A DNA stretch of 39,487 bases from a virus, in IMG/VR virus record IMGVR_UViG_3300047172_000045, positions 1-39,487 of that record, one strand, 5' to 3'. How positions within the stretch are numbered: the first letter of the stretch is position 1; every line of letters begins with the position of its first letter. The notes under the pieces were generated by a model. The model saw only the letters and a list, made by a program, of their open reading frames with translations. It searched no databases and had not been told where the DNA came from. Position numbers and translations under genes: made by a program. This document shows, piece by piece, positions 14,470-22,047 of the stretch.

Positions 14470-15407
14470 GCGAATTTGAAGATGAGGCGTTGACCTCGGA
14501 AGAGCAGGGCTACTTTCAAAGCGGCGGCGAGAAGACGGAAGGGCTTTCGGGTGGCGGCGAACCGTCGAAGACCGAACCAGCCGGGGAAGCGGGCGCTCAG
14601 ACCGAAACGAAAGGCGAGGAAGGCAAGGAAGGCGTAGACGCCACCAAGGAGGCGGGATCGAAGTTTGTCCCGCATCAGGCTTTCCATGAGGAGCGCGAGC
14701 GGCGGAAGGCTGTGGAGGTTGAGGTCCGGGAGCTTCGCGAGCGCTATGGCCGGACCGATGAACGGCTGAAGCTGTTGAATGAGCTTTTGGAGCCGGAAGG
14801 CAAGAAGGCTGGCCAGCAGGAAGAGCAGATCGACCCCGAAAAGGATATATTCGGGGCGTTCAAGCAGGCTGTTGCGAAGATAAGCGCGCTGGAAAGCAAG
14901 CTTTCGGAGACGGGCACGAAGTTCGAGCAGCAGACGGCGGATCAGCAGCTTATTTCGAGCTATCAGAATGACGCCCGGCAATTCCAGCAAAAAGAGCCTG
15001 CTTTTTTTGATAGCTACAAGCATCTGCTTTCGGTGAGGGATGGCGAACTTAAGCAACTTGGTGTAGATGACGCCAAGGAACGAGCGGCGATTATCTCTGA
15101 CGAGGAAAAGAAACTCGTTGCGACGGCTGCAAGGCGCGGTCAATCTCCTGCTCAGACCATATTTGAGCTTGCAAAGCTTCGCGGATTTACTCCGAAGGCC
15201 AAAGAAGAGCCAGCAAAGTCGGAGGCTGAAAAGCAGCTAGAGACAATACAGAAGGGCGTCACTGCTTCGCAAAGTCTATCGCGCGCAGGTGGATCACCTT
15301 CGGAAGGCTTGACGGCTGCAAAGCTTGCTGATATGAGTGAAGATGAGTTCGGAGAATATTTTTCGAAGCTTTCGAAAGCAGAGCAGAGAAGGCTTATGGG
15401 GTCTTGA
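14466..15407 (+). CDS. Capsid scaffolding protein
   Basis: A highly charged, mostly helical protein of 313 aa with no Cys. It has an acidic, disordered start rich in Glu, Gly and Lys (1-65), coiled-coil segments (ERERRKAVEVEVRELRERYG), and a basic C-terminal helix (FGEYFSKLSKAEQRRLMGS) of the kind that binds coat protein. Composition and its place between portal and major capsid genes support a procapsid scaffold. No protease domain is visible. ATG 14466 overlaps the portal stop. Confidence 0.82.
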   Translation: MSEFEDEALTSEEQGYFQSGGEKTEGLSGGGEPSKTEPAGEAGAQTETKGEEGKEGVDATKEAGSKFVPHQAFHEERERRKAVEVEVRELRERYGRTDERLKLLNELLEPEGKKAGQQEEQIDPEKDIFGAFKQAVAKISALESKLSETGTKFEQQTADQQLISSYQNDARQFQQKEPAFFDSYKHLLSVRDGELKQLGVDDAKERAAIISDEEKKLVATAARRGQSPAQTIFELAKLRGFTPKAKEEPAKSEAEKQLETIQKGVTASQSLSRAGGSPSEGLTAAKLADMSEDEFGEYFSKLSKAEQRRLMGS

Positions 15408-15622
15408 TTGCAACAGGGCTTTGTTTGCCGATCTGCTTTATAGTTGAGTTTGTAACTTAATTGGACTTGCGATAGTCCTTAAACGCGCTTCGGCTGGCCA
15501 CCGTTAGATGGCCCTCCCTTCGTCTCCAAGGAGTAAACTAGGGACTTCGGTAGCCAACCCCGTCAGCGGAGCCGCCGCGCTGCGATTGCGCGAAATCCTC
15601 CAAACCAACTGACGGTGATGTT
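15408..15622 (+). other. Structured 215-nt leader before the major capsid gene
   Basis: No gene is visible. The region can form several hairpins: GGACT/AGTCC near 15463-15478, GGCCA/TGGCC near 15494-15512, and a long-range stem CCGTCAG (15560-15566) with CTGACGG (15609-15615) that encloses an inner GCGC hairpin. The last stem ends 7 nt before the capsid ATG and would cover its weak ribosome-binding site. A separate capsid promoter or translational control is possible. I found no convincing -35/-10 pair. Confidence 0.45.
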
Positions 15623-16699
15623 ATGTCTACAACCAACTTCGGCTTGAATGACGCCTTTGCGGTAAAGCTGTGGGAGAAGAATCTCGCAGTCGCAATGCGC
15701 GACTACCTCCATATCAAAGACCTGATGGGCGAAAGCCCCAATAGCGTTATTCAGGTCAAAACGAACACTTCCAAAGGCCCCGGCGATCAGTTGACCTACG
15801 GTCTGCGCGCTCGCCTGCAAGGCAGTGGTTTCACCGAGAACCAGATCGCGGAAGGCAACGGCGAGTCTCTCTCGATCTACTCTGACAAATTGACCATCAA
15901 CGAGCTTGGTCATGTCGTCGGCGTGAAATCGAAGAACACGATTGACCAGCAGCGCGTCCCCTTCGATCTTCGCGAGGAAGCCCGTGACGGCCTTACGCAA
16001 TGGTGGGGCGACCGGCTGTCCGCTTGTTTCTTCAATCAGGTATGCGGCAATACGGCTATAACTGACGTGCGGTATAGCGGTATGACGCTCCCGACCGCTC
16101 CGACGGCTAACCGCTACGTGGCCGAAGGCGCAGTCGCGAATGACCAAAGCCTTTCAAGCTCCAACACCTTCGATCTGACGCTGATCGACAAGGCGGTTGA
16201 GCTTGCGCGCATCGGTGACAACCAGCAGATCGTGAACCCGATCAAGGTTGGCGGACAGGACAAATACATTGTCTATCTGCACCCCAAGCAAGTCACTTCG
16301 CTGCGCACGAACACGGCCACAGGTCAATGGCTGGATATCACCAAGTTCGCGCTTTCGAGCGGAACTTACACGAAGGACAACCCGATCTACACGGGCGCCC
16401 TCGGTGAGTACAATAGTTGCATTCTCCGCAGATCGCAGGATATCCCCTACGGCGTGAACAGCGGCACCAACGCGGCGATCACCACGGTTCGCCGGGCTGT
16501 CCTGCTTGGCTCTCAAGCCTGCATGATGGGCTACGGGCAGAAGGGTGGCCGTCCGAACAAGTTCCGCTGGAACGAAGAGCTTTTTGACCACAAGCGGCGC
16601 CTGGAAGTCTCGGCGTGGTGCATCTTCGGCATGAAGAAAGCAGTCTTTAACAACGAAGACTTCGGCACCGTAGTCATGTCCTCCTATACGGGCGGCTAA
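15623..16699 (+). CDS. Major capsid protein, N4-gp56 family
   Basis: Builds the icosahedral head, 358 aa. The start MSTTNFGLNDAFAVKLWEKN and the following LMGESPNSVIQVKTNTSKGPGDQLTYGLR are characteristic of the N4-gp56 major capsid family (HK97-like fold). Further family-like segments are LGHVVGVKSKNTIDQQRVPFDLREEA and the tyrosine-containing end VMSSYTGG. It follows the scaffold gene after a structured leader, and a terminator-like hairpin follows it. Confidence 0.92.
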   Translation: MSTTNFGLNDAFAVKLWEKNLAVAMRDYLHIKDLMGESPNSVIQVKTNTSKGPGDQLTYGLRARLQGSGFTENQIAEGNGESLSIYSDKLTINELGHVVGVKSKNTIDQQRVPFDLREEARDGLTQWWGDRLSACFFNQVCGNTAITDVRYSGMTLPTAPTANRYVAEGAVANDQSLSSSNTFDLTLIDKAVELARIGDNQQIVNPIKVGGQDKYIVYLHPKQVTSLRTNTATGQWLDITKFALSSGTYTKDNPIYTGALGEYNSCILRRSQDIPYGVNSGTNAAITTVRRAVLLGSQACMMGYGQKGGRPNKFRWNEELFDHKRRLEVSAWCIFGMKKAVFNNEDFGTVVMSSYTGG

Positions 16700-16712
16700 T
16701 TCAGAAACAGAC

Positions 16713-16737
16713 TGAGCCGGTTAATCCGGCTCATTTT
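16713..16737 (+). terminator. Intrinsic terminator or attenuator after the capsid gene
   Basis: TGAGCCGG (16713-16720) and CCGGCTCA (16726-16733) form a perfect 8-bp stem with a TTAAT loop, followed by TTTT. Downstream genes lack an obvious promoter, so it probably reduces rather than stops transcription and keeps capsid mRNA in excess. Confidence 0.75.
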
Positions 16738-16765
16738 CCAGTCTTTCCCTTTAGGAGAATGAAAA

Positions 16766-17191
16766 ATGGCTACAAATACCGCTGGCGATGTCGCCAGAGA
16801 CCTGAACAAGCAGCTTGTGCATTATCTGCGCAAGACGATCAACTACAACGACGCGCTCCAGGGCAATCCAGAGCCTTTCGCGGCGTTGCTCCCGGCTGGT
16901 TCGCAAATCCTCTTTGCGATTGTGAACGTGGTCACGGCGTTCAACGGCGGCGCTTCCAACGTCATCAAATGCGGCACGGCTACCGGGTCTTATGCCGATG
17001 TGGTCGCGGGCGCAGACGTTTCGGCCACGGCTACGGGATCGGCTCTTGTGGTTCGCGGTTCGGACCTCAATCCGAACACCACGCTCGCTGCCGATACTCA
17101 GCTTTATGCTGAATATACCTATTCAAGCACGGCGCCGACCGCAGGGCAGGCGGTCTTTGTTGTCTGCTACGTCCCGAATAACGATCAGTAA
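16766..17191 (+). CDS. Probable virion decoration or accessory protein (141 aa)
   Basis: AGGAG lies 8 nt before the ATG. A short helical start (DVARDLNKQLVHYLRKTI) is followed by a strand-rich Ala/Gly/Thr domain (SQILFAIVNVVTAFNGG, then QLYAEYTYSSTAPTAGQAVFVVCYV). Size, composition and position right after the capsid gene suggest a head decoration or stabilising protein. No family is recognised. Confidence 0.65.
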   Translation: MATNTAGDVARDLNKQLVHYLRKTINYNDALQGNPEPFAALLPAGSQILFAIVNVVTAFNGGASNVIKCGTATGSYADVVAGADVSATATGSALVVRGSDLNPNTTLAADTQLYAEYTYSSTAPTAGQAVFVVCYVPNNDQ

Positions 17192-17216
17192 CCGCTAGCG
17201 CGAAGGGAAACTTCAA

Positions 17217-17717
17217 ATGGCTAAAATCGTGGCTAGCGGCATTGCCGCAATCACCGATAACTCAGGGGGCGCGGCAAACGCTGCAGCCGGCATCGGGGCA
17301 ACTCTTGCAACCGAAGTCAGCCCTCTTTTTATCACGCTGGCGTCTTTGGCAAACTCGCAAGTCTATTCGTTCGATCCCGGCTTTAACGGCTACGTGAAAG
17401 CTATCAGCTTCCGCGTTCGGACAGCCGCCTTGACAGCGGGCAAGGCTGCCACGCTTCAGGCTCAGGCGAACGGCGTCAGCACTACTGGCGGCGCTGTTGC
17501 GTTGACTACGGCGGCTTGCAATGCCATCGGCAACCAGGTCGCGGGTTCATCGATCACTGGCGCCAACACCTTCACGTCCGCTCAGACTATCGGTTTTGCG
17601 GTCTCCGGCGTGACGGCATTCGCTGAAGGTGACGGCTTCGTCCAGCTCACGCTTGTGAATACCGATTTGGCGAATTCGATTGCAACCATTCTGGTGCCGC
17701 TCAATTCGCTGGCATAG
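17217..17717 (+). CDS. Probable virion decoration protein (166 aa)
   Basis: An Ala/Thr/Gly-rich, low-charge, probably all-beta protein. Strands include YVKAISFRVRTAALTAG, TIGFAVSGVTAFAEGDGFVQLTLVN and ATILVPLNSLA. It follows the similar-sized gene at 16766 and is closed by a strong hairpin, so the two may form a small head-surface unit. No known family. Confidence 0.65.
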   Translation: MAKIVASGIAAITDNSGGAANAAAGIGATLATEVSPLFITLASLANSQVYSFDPGFNGYVKAISFRVRTAALTAGKAATLQAQANGVSTTGGAVALTTAACNAIGNQVAGSSITGANTFTSAQTIGFAVSGVTAFAEGDGFVQLTLVNTDLANSIATILVPLNSLA

Positions 17718-17757
17718 AGCTTTGCGGGGCTGCCCAGCCTTTAGAACCGCAAGGAAA

Positions 17758-17787
17758 GGGAGTGGCCTATTCCTCCTGGCCACTCCC
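17758..17787 (+). terminator. Strong hairpin, possible attenuator
   Basis: GGGAGTGGCC (17758-17767) and GGCCACTCCC (17778-17787) form a perfect 10-bp stem with a 10-nt loop, followed by GATTT. The T-run is poor for a classic terminator. The loop contains CTCCT, complementary to AGGAG in the ribosome-binding site 5-10 nt after the stem, so a pseudoknot that hides that site is possible. Confidence 0.6.
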
Positions 17788-17803
17788 GATTTAAGGAGCC
17801 GAA

Positions 17804-18520
17804 ATGTCTGAGCCTGACGAACCAAGCGGCCCATTCAGTCTTACTGATATGTACGGCAGAATAGCCGATGAAATCGCGCGCTCCGATCTTACAAGCCAGA
17901 TTCAGAATGCAGTAAATGATGCGATTGTTGCTTATCAGGATGAGCGTTTTTCTTTTAATGAATCGATTTTTAGCTTTCAAACTAACGGCAATATCCCTGC
18001 AGGGTCTACATATCAGGAATTCTATTCATCGATAGACACGACCACGCCAATTATCGGGGGCGCCGGGATCACGAATGCTATCGGGTTATTGAATAAAATC
18101 GATTGGATGTTTCTTTACAATGGAGGCCCTACGCCCTGGACGCTCGATCCGCGTGAGCCTGAATATGGCGAATGGGCGAGCCAGAGCGGCACCTTCGTCG
18201 GACAGCCCTATGAATATTCGTACTATTCCTACAACATCCGGCTTTTCCCGGTCCCCAATAACGTCTTCACGATCCGTGTCGGCGGGGCGCTCCAATATCC
18301 GGTTCCTGGCGTGAGCGACACGACTTCGCCCTGGACGAATATTGCGGAACGGCTGATTAGATCGCGCGCTAAATTCGAGTTGGCCATGCACGTCCTGAAG
18401 GACGACGAAATGACCACGAATATGGATAAAGCCCTCACCGAAGCTTACAAGCAACTGAAGAACCGGACGAACACGCTAACCAAGATGGGGCGCGGCTACG
18501 TCAGGCCGATGTATTTCTGA
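17804..18520 (+). CDS. Head-tail adaptor protein
   Basis: A 238-residue protein preceded by AAGGAG. The N-terminal helix (FSLTDMYGRIADEIAR) and the C-terminal helical region (ERLIRSRAKFELAMHVLKDDE) ending in basic residues match the outline of podovirus adaptors that sit under the portal, as P22 gp4 does. Its position between the capsid group and the gp10-like gene is that of an adaptor. The assignment rests more on position than on motifs. Confidence 0.68.
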   Translation: MSEPDEPSGPFSLTDMYGRIADEIARSDLTSQIQNAVNDAIVAYQDERFSFNESIFSFQTNGNIPAGSTYQEFYSSIDTTTPIIGGAGITNAIGLLNKIDWMFLYNGGPTPWTLDPREPEYGEWASQSGTFVGQPYEYSYYSYNIRLFPVPNNVFTIRVGGALQYPVPGVSDTTSPWTNIAERLIRSRAKFELAMHVLKDDEMTTNMDKALTEAYKQLKNRTNTLTKMGRGYVRPMYF

Positions 18521-20241
18521 TGAGCCTGATCCCCTTCGGCGCATGGGCGCCCGATCTTGGCGACCTCAATCAGGCGACTTCCAGCCTTCTCTCTGGCGCC
18601 ATTCCGCAAGCGGACGGCTACGGCCCGTTTCCGAGCCTAAGCGCCCTTACGGCTTCTCTGCCGAGTCAGTGCAGGGGGATTTTCTTCGCGCATAATAACG
18701 ATGGCAGCGCGAGCATATTTGCCGGGACCGCGACGAACCTTTATTTGCTCAATAACGTGACCTTCACATGGACGAATGTGAGCGCGGGCGGCGGTCCTTA
18801 TGTTGGCGTGGGTGTGAACGCGAATTGGACATTCGAGCAGTTTGGCGATGTGGTGCTCGCCACTCACGCCAATGTGGTTCTGCAGGAATATATCATTGGA
18901 ACGAGCTCGGCGTTTGCCGCGACAGCCGGAAGCCCTCCGCAGGCCGCTTATGTCGCAATTGTCAATCAGTTCGTGGTTTTGAGCGGCTTACAAGCCTATC
19001 CCTTCCGCATTCAGTGGAGCGGCGTGGACGACCGCACGCAATGGACACCGGGGGTGGAAAGTTCCGATTACCAGGACATGCCGAACGGGGGCACAGTGCG
19101 CGGCGTCACGGGCGGCGAGCAGGGCTTTATCATTCAGGATCAGGCCATCAGGCTTATGCTGTTCGTGCCGGGATCGCCATACATTTTCCAGATCACTCGC
19201 ATTCAGCGCGACATTGGCACGATTGCGCCCTACTCGATAGTGACTTGCGAAAGTTCGATTTTCTTTCTTTCAGCCAAGGGCTTCATGCAAATGGACGCCG
19301 CGAGCGGCGCACTAACGCCGATTGGCAACGAGATTGTGAACCGGACCTTTCTGGCGAATTACGATAGATCATATCCCAATCTCATGATCGGATGCGGCGT
19401 CCCTGAAAGTGAGATGGTGATTTGGGGTTATAAATCGCTGGCTAGCGCGGTTACAACGGCCTTTGACACGATTATCGGCTATAATTTCACGCTCTCGCGC
19501 TGGTTCACGGCGCCGGTTTCCGGGCAATACGTCGCCTCGCTGGCCATTCCCTCGATAACCCTGGAAAGCCTTGATGGCGTTGTTCCCACGCCGGCGCCGA
19601 TCTTGGGCGCCGCGAACAATGGAAGCGGTTTGATCCGGCTCACGGTCGGCTCTACGGCGTCATTTTCGACGGGTTTCAAGATTGCCGTGCAAGGGGTGGT
19701 TGGCACTGTCGAAGCCAACACACAGCCCACGGCGACGGGCAAGCCGTCATGGTGGACGATAACCGTTGTGGATGGCGCGCATCTCGATTTACAGGGATCG
19801 ACTTTCACGCACGCCTACGTGAGCGGCGGCATTATTGGCGGCTCGCTGGACGCTTATCTGACTTCCCTTGACGATATCAGTTCGGTTGCCGTTCCGAAGT
19901 TCGCGGCGGTCAATTCGGCGGGGGCGGTGGGCTTTTTCACTGGCGCCACTCTTGAGGCTGACATTCAGACGCCGGAACAGGGCGACATGCAGCAACGGCT
20001 ATGGGTATCCGGCTTTTATCCCGATACGGATGCGCAGTCGCTTTATGGCTCGATTGCCGTTCGCGAAGGCTTGCAGGCGTCTCCAGCCTACAATGGCGAG
20101 CAGCCCATGGATGTCCGGGGCTTCGTTCCGGCCCGCGCGGATTGCCGCTATGCTCGCGCGAAAATCAGAATTCCAGCCGGAACGACGTGGACTTATGTGC
20201 GCGGGATCAATCCGGTTTTCAAAAAGACGGGGCGCCGCTGA
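18520..20241 (+). CDS. Head-completion / DNA-stabilisation protein, P22 gp10-like
   Basis: A 573-residue protein. It starts MSLIPFGAWAPDLGDLNQAT and is made of repeated beta segments (LYLLNNVTFTWTNVSAGGG, FIIQDQAIRLMLFVPGSPYIFQI, SIFFLSAKGFMQMDAASGALTP), fitting a beta-propeller. Such proteins plug the portal-adaptor stack and hold packaged DNA, as P22 gp10 does. The middle-to-C-terminal part adds further beta domains. The ATG overlaps the adaptor stop by one base. Confidence 0.8.
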   Translation: MSLIPFGAWAPDLGDLNQATSSLLSGAIPQADGYGPFPSLSALTASLPSQCRGIFFAHNNDGSASIFAGTATNLYLLNNVTFTWTNVSAGGGPYVGVGVNANWTFEQFGDVVLATHANVVLQEYIIGTSSAFAATAGSPPQAAYVAIVNQFVVLSGLQAYPFRIQWSGVDDRTQWTPGVESSDYQDMPNGGTVRGVTGGEQGFIIQDQAIRLMLFVPGSPYIFQITRIQRDIGTIAPYSIVTCESSIFFLSAKGFMQMDAASGALTPIGNEIVNRTFLANYDRSYPNLMIGCGVPESEMVIWGYKSLASAVTTAFDTIIGYNFTLSRWFTAPVSGQYVASLAIPSITLESLDGVVPTPAPILGAANNGSGLIRLTVGSTASFSTGFKIAVQGVVGTVEANTQPTATGKPSWWTITVVDGAHLDLQGSTFTHAYVSGGIIGGSLDAYLTSLDDISSVAVPKFAAVNSAGAVGFFTGATLEADIQTPEQGDMQQRLWVSGFYPDTDAQSLYGSIAVREGLQASPAYNGEQPMDVRGFVPARADCRYARAKIRIPAGTTWTYVRGINPVFKKTGRR

Positions 20242-20558
20242 TGCCTATCAACTCGATCCTGCCCACTGAAAAAAATCCGATCAAAATCTCGCAGATGCTT
20301 CGTGACCTGGCCAGCGGGCGCTCGAACGCCAACAGCACATTCAGTCTTCCGGCCGATGGCACGTCAACGTCCTGTACGGTGTCTGCACAGAATTGTGGGC
20401 CGCTCTCGCATATCAGTATTGAGGCGACTAACGCAGCCGGAGCGCAAGAAAAGGCGAGCGGCAGCTTTTACGTTACTGCAAAAGCTCAAGGAAGTTTTAC
20501 GGTAGCCTGCCGGGCAAGCTCCACTTTAAGGACTTTTAGCTATGGCATCCAAGGATAG
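20241..20558 (+). CDS. Small probable virion protein (105 aa)
   Basis: ATG 20241 overlaps the gp10-like stop. A helical start (PIKISQMLRDLASGRSNANS) is followed by an Ig-like beta domain (TSCTVSAQNCGPLSHISIEATNAAG, GSFTVACRA). It may decorate the neck or assist head completion. It overlaps the following gene by 17 nt. No family is recognised. Confidence 0.65.
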   Translation: MPINSILPTEKNPIKISQMLRDLASGRSNANSTFSLPADGTSTSCTVSAQNCGPLSHISIEATNAAGAQEKASGSFYVTAKAQGSFTVACRASSTLRTFSYGIQG

Positions 20559-20967
20559 AGTTGAGATAATCCTTGTAAACTACTTGGAACTTGCGCAATA
20601 TTGGCACGAAGCGGAGCCTTTTATTGTGAAAGGGCTTAGGGCCGATACGATAAGAACGCTCGGATGTGTTATCGATAAACTTTGGAACGGCCTGGAAAGC
20701 CTTTGGGTTATCAGAGTTGACGGCAGGACGTGCGCGGCTTTCGTGACCGGCTTTTATGAGGGGCGTCTGTGCATGTCGAATTTGGGCGGTTCGGGCGTAC
20801 GGATTTGGCTGGATTATCTTTTGGAGCGGCTGATTGATTTCGCGCGGTGGAACGAATGCGAGGCGGTCCGCTGCTATGGACGCAAGGCATGGACCCGGCT
20901 TTTTCCCTGCGATTGCAAGGTCATCGCTGTGAGCGGCGCGAATTATCTCTTTGAAAGGGCCGTGTGA
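20542..20967 (+). CDS. GNAT-fold-like phage protein
   Basis: A 141-residue protein resembling a group of phage proteins with an acetyltransferase-like fold encoded among podovirus tail genes. Features are LWVIRVDGRTCAAFVTGFYEGRLC (central strands), LLERLIDFARWNECEAVRCYGRKAWTRL (helix, strand and GR motif), and a terminal strand. The acetyl-CoA loop R/Q-x-x-G-x-G/A is not obvious, so enzymatic activity is doubtful. AAGGA lies upstream. Confidence 0.62.
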   Translation: MASKDRVEIILVNYLELAQYWHEAEPFIVKGLRADTIRTLGCVIDKLWNGLESLWVIRVDGRTCAAFVTGFYEGRLCMSNLGGSGVRIWLDYLLERLIDFARWNECEAVRCYGRKAWTRLFPCDCKVIAVSGANYLFERAV

Positions 20968-22046
20968 TGGGTCTCAGCTTCGGCGATATCAACAAGACGA
21001 CGAACAGCAGTCAGAACACGAGCACCACGTCGAACCCTTGGGCGCCCGCGATCCCGGCGCTAACCGGGCTTATCAACACGGCGTCTTCCACGCCGACCGG
21101 CGTGACGCCAGCGCAGACCGGCGCTTTCAGCACTCTTTTGAGCAATGCGGCGCAGGGCGATCCGGGCGCGGGGCTTATCCAGCAGAACGCGAAAACCCAA
21201 CTCGGAACGGGCAACCAGACGGGCACGGTCAATAACGCACTCTCTGCCGAGACTGCGGACCTGACGCCGATTGCCAACGGGAGCGAGACGAACCTTGCGA
21301 CAAATCCGCAAGTGCAGGGACTGCTCAACACGATCCAGCAGCAAACCACGAACGCGGTTAATCAGCAATTCGCGGGTGCCGGGCGCTCGAATTCCGGGCA
21401 GAATGCGGAAGCCATCGCGCTCGGCCTATCGCAGGGCGAGGCGGCTCCGCTCTTGAACGAGTACAACGTCCTTCAGGGCAATCAGATCAACGCGGCTGAG
21501 GGATTGGGCAACGCGACGAACGCGGCGACGGCGACAAATGCGGGGCTGACTGCCGCGCAGATCGGCGCGCAGGACGCGGGCGTTGCGACGGATCAAGCGG
21601 GCATCCAGGCGGCGAATTATGCTCCCACGCAAGCGCTGAATATCGGCGAGCAGCAAACGGCTTTGCCCTTTCAAAACATGGGGCTTCTGGCGAGCATCCT
21701 GGCGCCACTCGCCGGGCTTGGCGGAACGAGCAATTCAAACAGTCAGGGAACGAGCGTCACGAACGGAACGAGCTTTGGCGGCAACACTGCCTCATTTTCA
21801 GATGAGCGCCTGAAAGAAGACAAGCGCGAAGTTGGAATGCTTCACGATGGCACGCCTATCCATAGCTGGCGGTACAAGGGCGATCCCGTCACGCATGTAG
21901 GCCCGATGGCTCAAGAGGTTGAGAAGCGAGCGCCCGAAGCTGTTGGCGAGGTGGCTGGCTATAAAACCGTGGACATGAAGAAGGCGACAGACCGCGCGGC
22001 GGCTATCGTCCGCGAGCGCGCCGCTAAGCGCAGAAAGGCGGCCTAA
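20967..22046 (+). CDS. Virion protein with C-terminal S74-type chaperone domain
   Basis: 359 aa. Residues 1-260 are Asn/Gln/Thr/Ala-rich and helical, typical of internal or ejected virion proteins. The C-terminal segment from S278 (SDERLKEDKREVGML, then VTHVGPMAQEVEKRAPEAV) matches the Peptidase_S74 intramolecular chaperone. S278 and K283 occupy the Ser-Lys positions used for self-cleavage, so about 82 residues may be released after trimer assembly. ATG 20967 overlaps the previous stop. It begins a block of three large genes before the transglycosylase. Confidence 0.78.
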   Translation: MGLSFGDINKTTNSSQNTSTTSNPWAPAIPALTGLINTASSTPTGVTPAQTGAFSTLLSNAAQGDPGAGLIQQNAKTQLGTGNQTGTVNNALSAETADLTPIANGSETNLATNPQVQGLLNTIQQQTTNAVNQQFAGAGRSNSGQNAEAIALGLSQGEAAPLLNEYNVLQGNQINAAEGLGNATNAATATNAGLTAAQIGAQDAGVATDQAGIQAANYAPTQALNIGEQQTALPFQNMGLLASILAPLAGLGGTSNSNSQGTSVTNGTSFGGNTASFSDERLKEDKREVGMLHDGTPIHSWRYKGDPVTHVGPMAQEVEKRAPEAVGEVAGYKTVDMKKATDRAAAIVRERAAKRRKAA

Positions 22047-22047
22047 G

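Noticed and set aside
14385-15143. 252-codon minus-strand frame opposite portal end and scaffold
   Set aside because: Antisense shadow of the scaffold gene; its composition mirrors the Glu/Lys-rich plus-strand codons.
15440-15482. Sigma70 promoter TTGTAA / TAGTCC before the capsid gene
   Set aside because: Spacing is 17 nt but the -10 matches only two of six bases.
15563-16147. 194-codon minus-strand frame opposite the capsid gene start
   Set aside because: Antisense to a strongly supported capsid gene; no domain.
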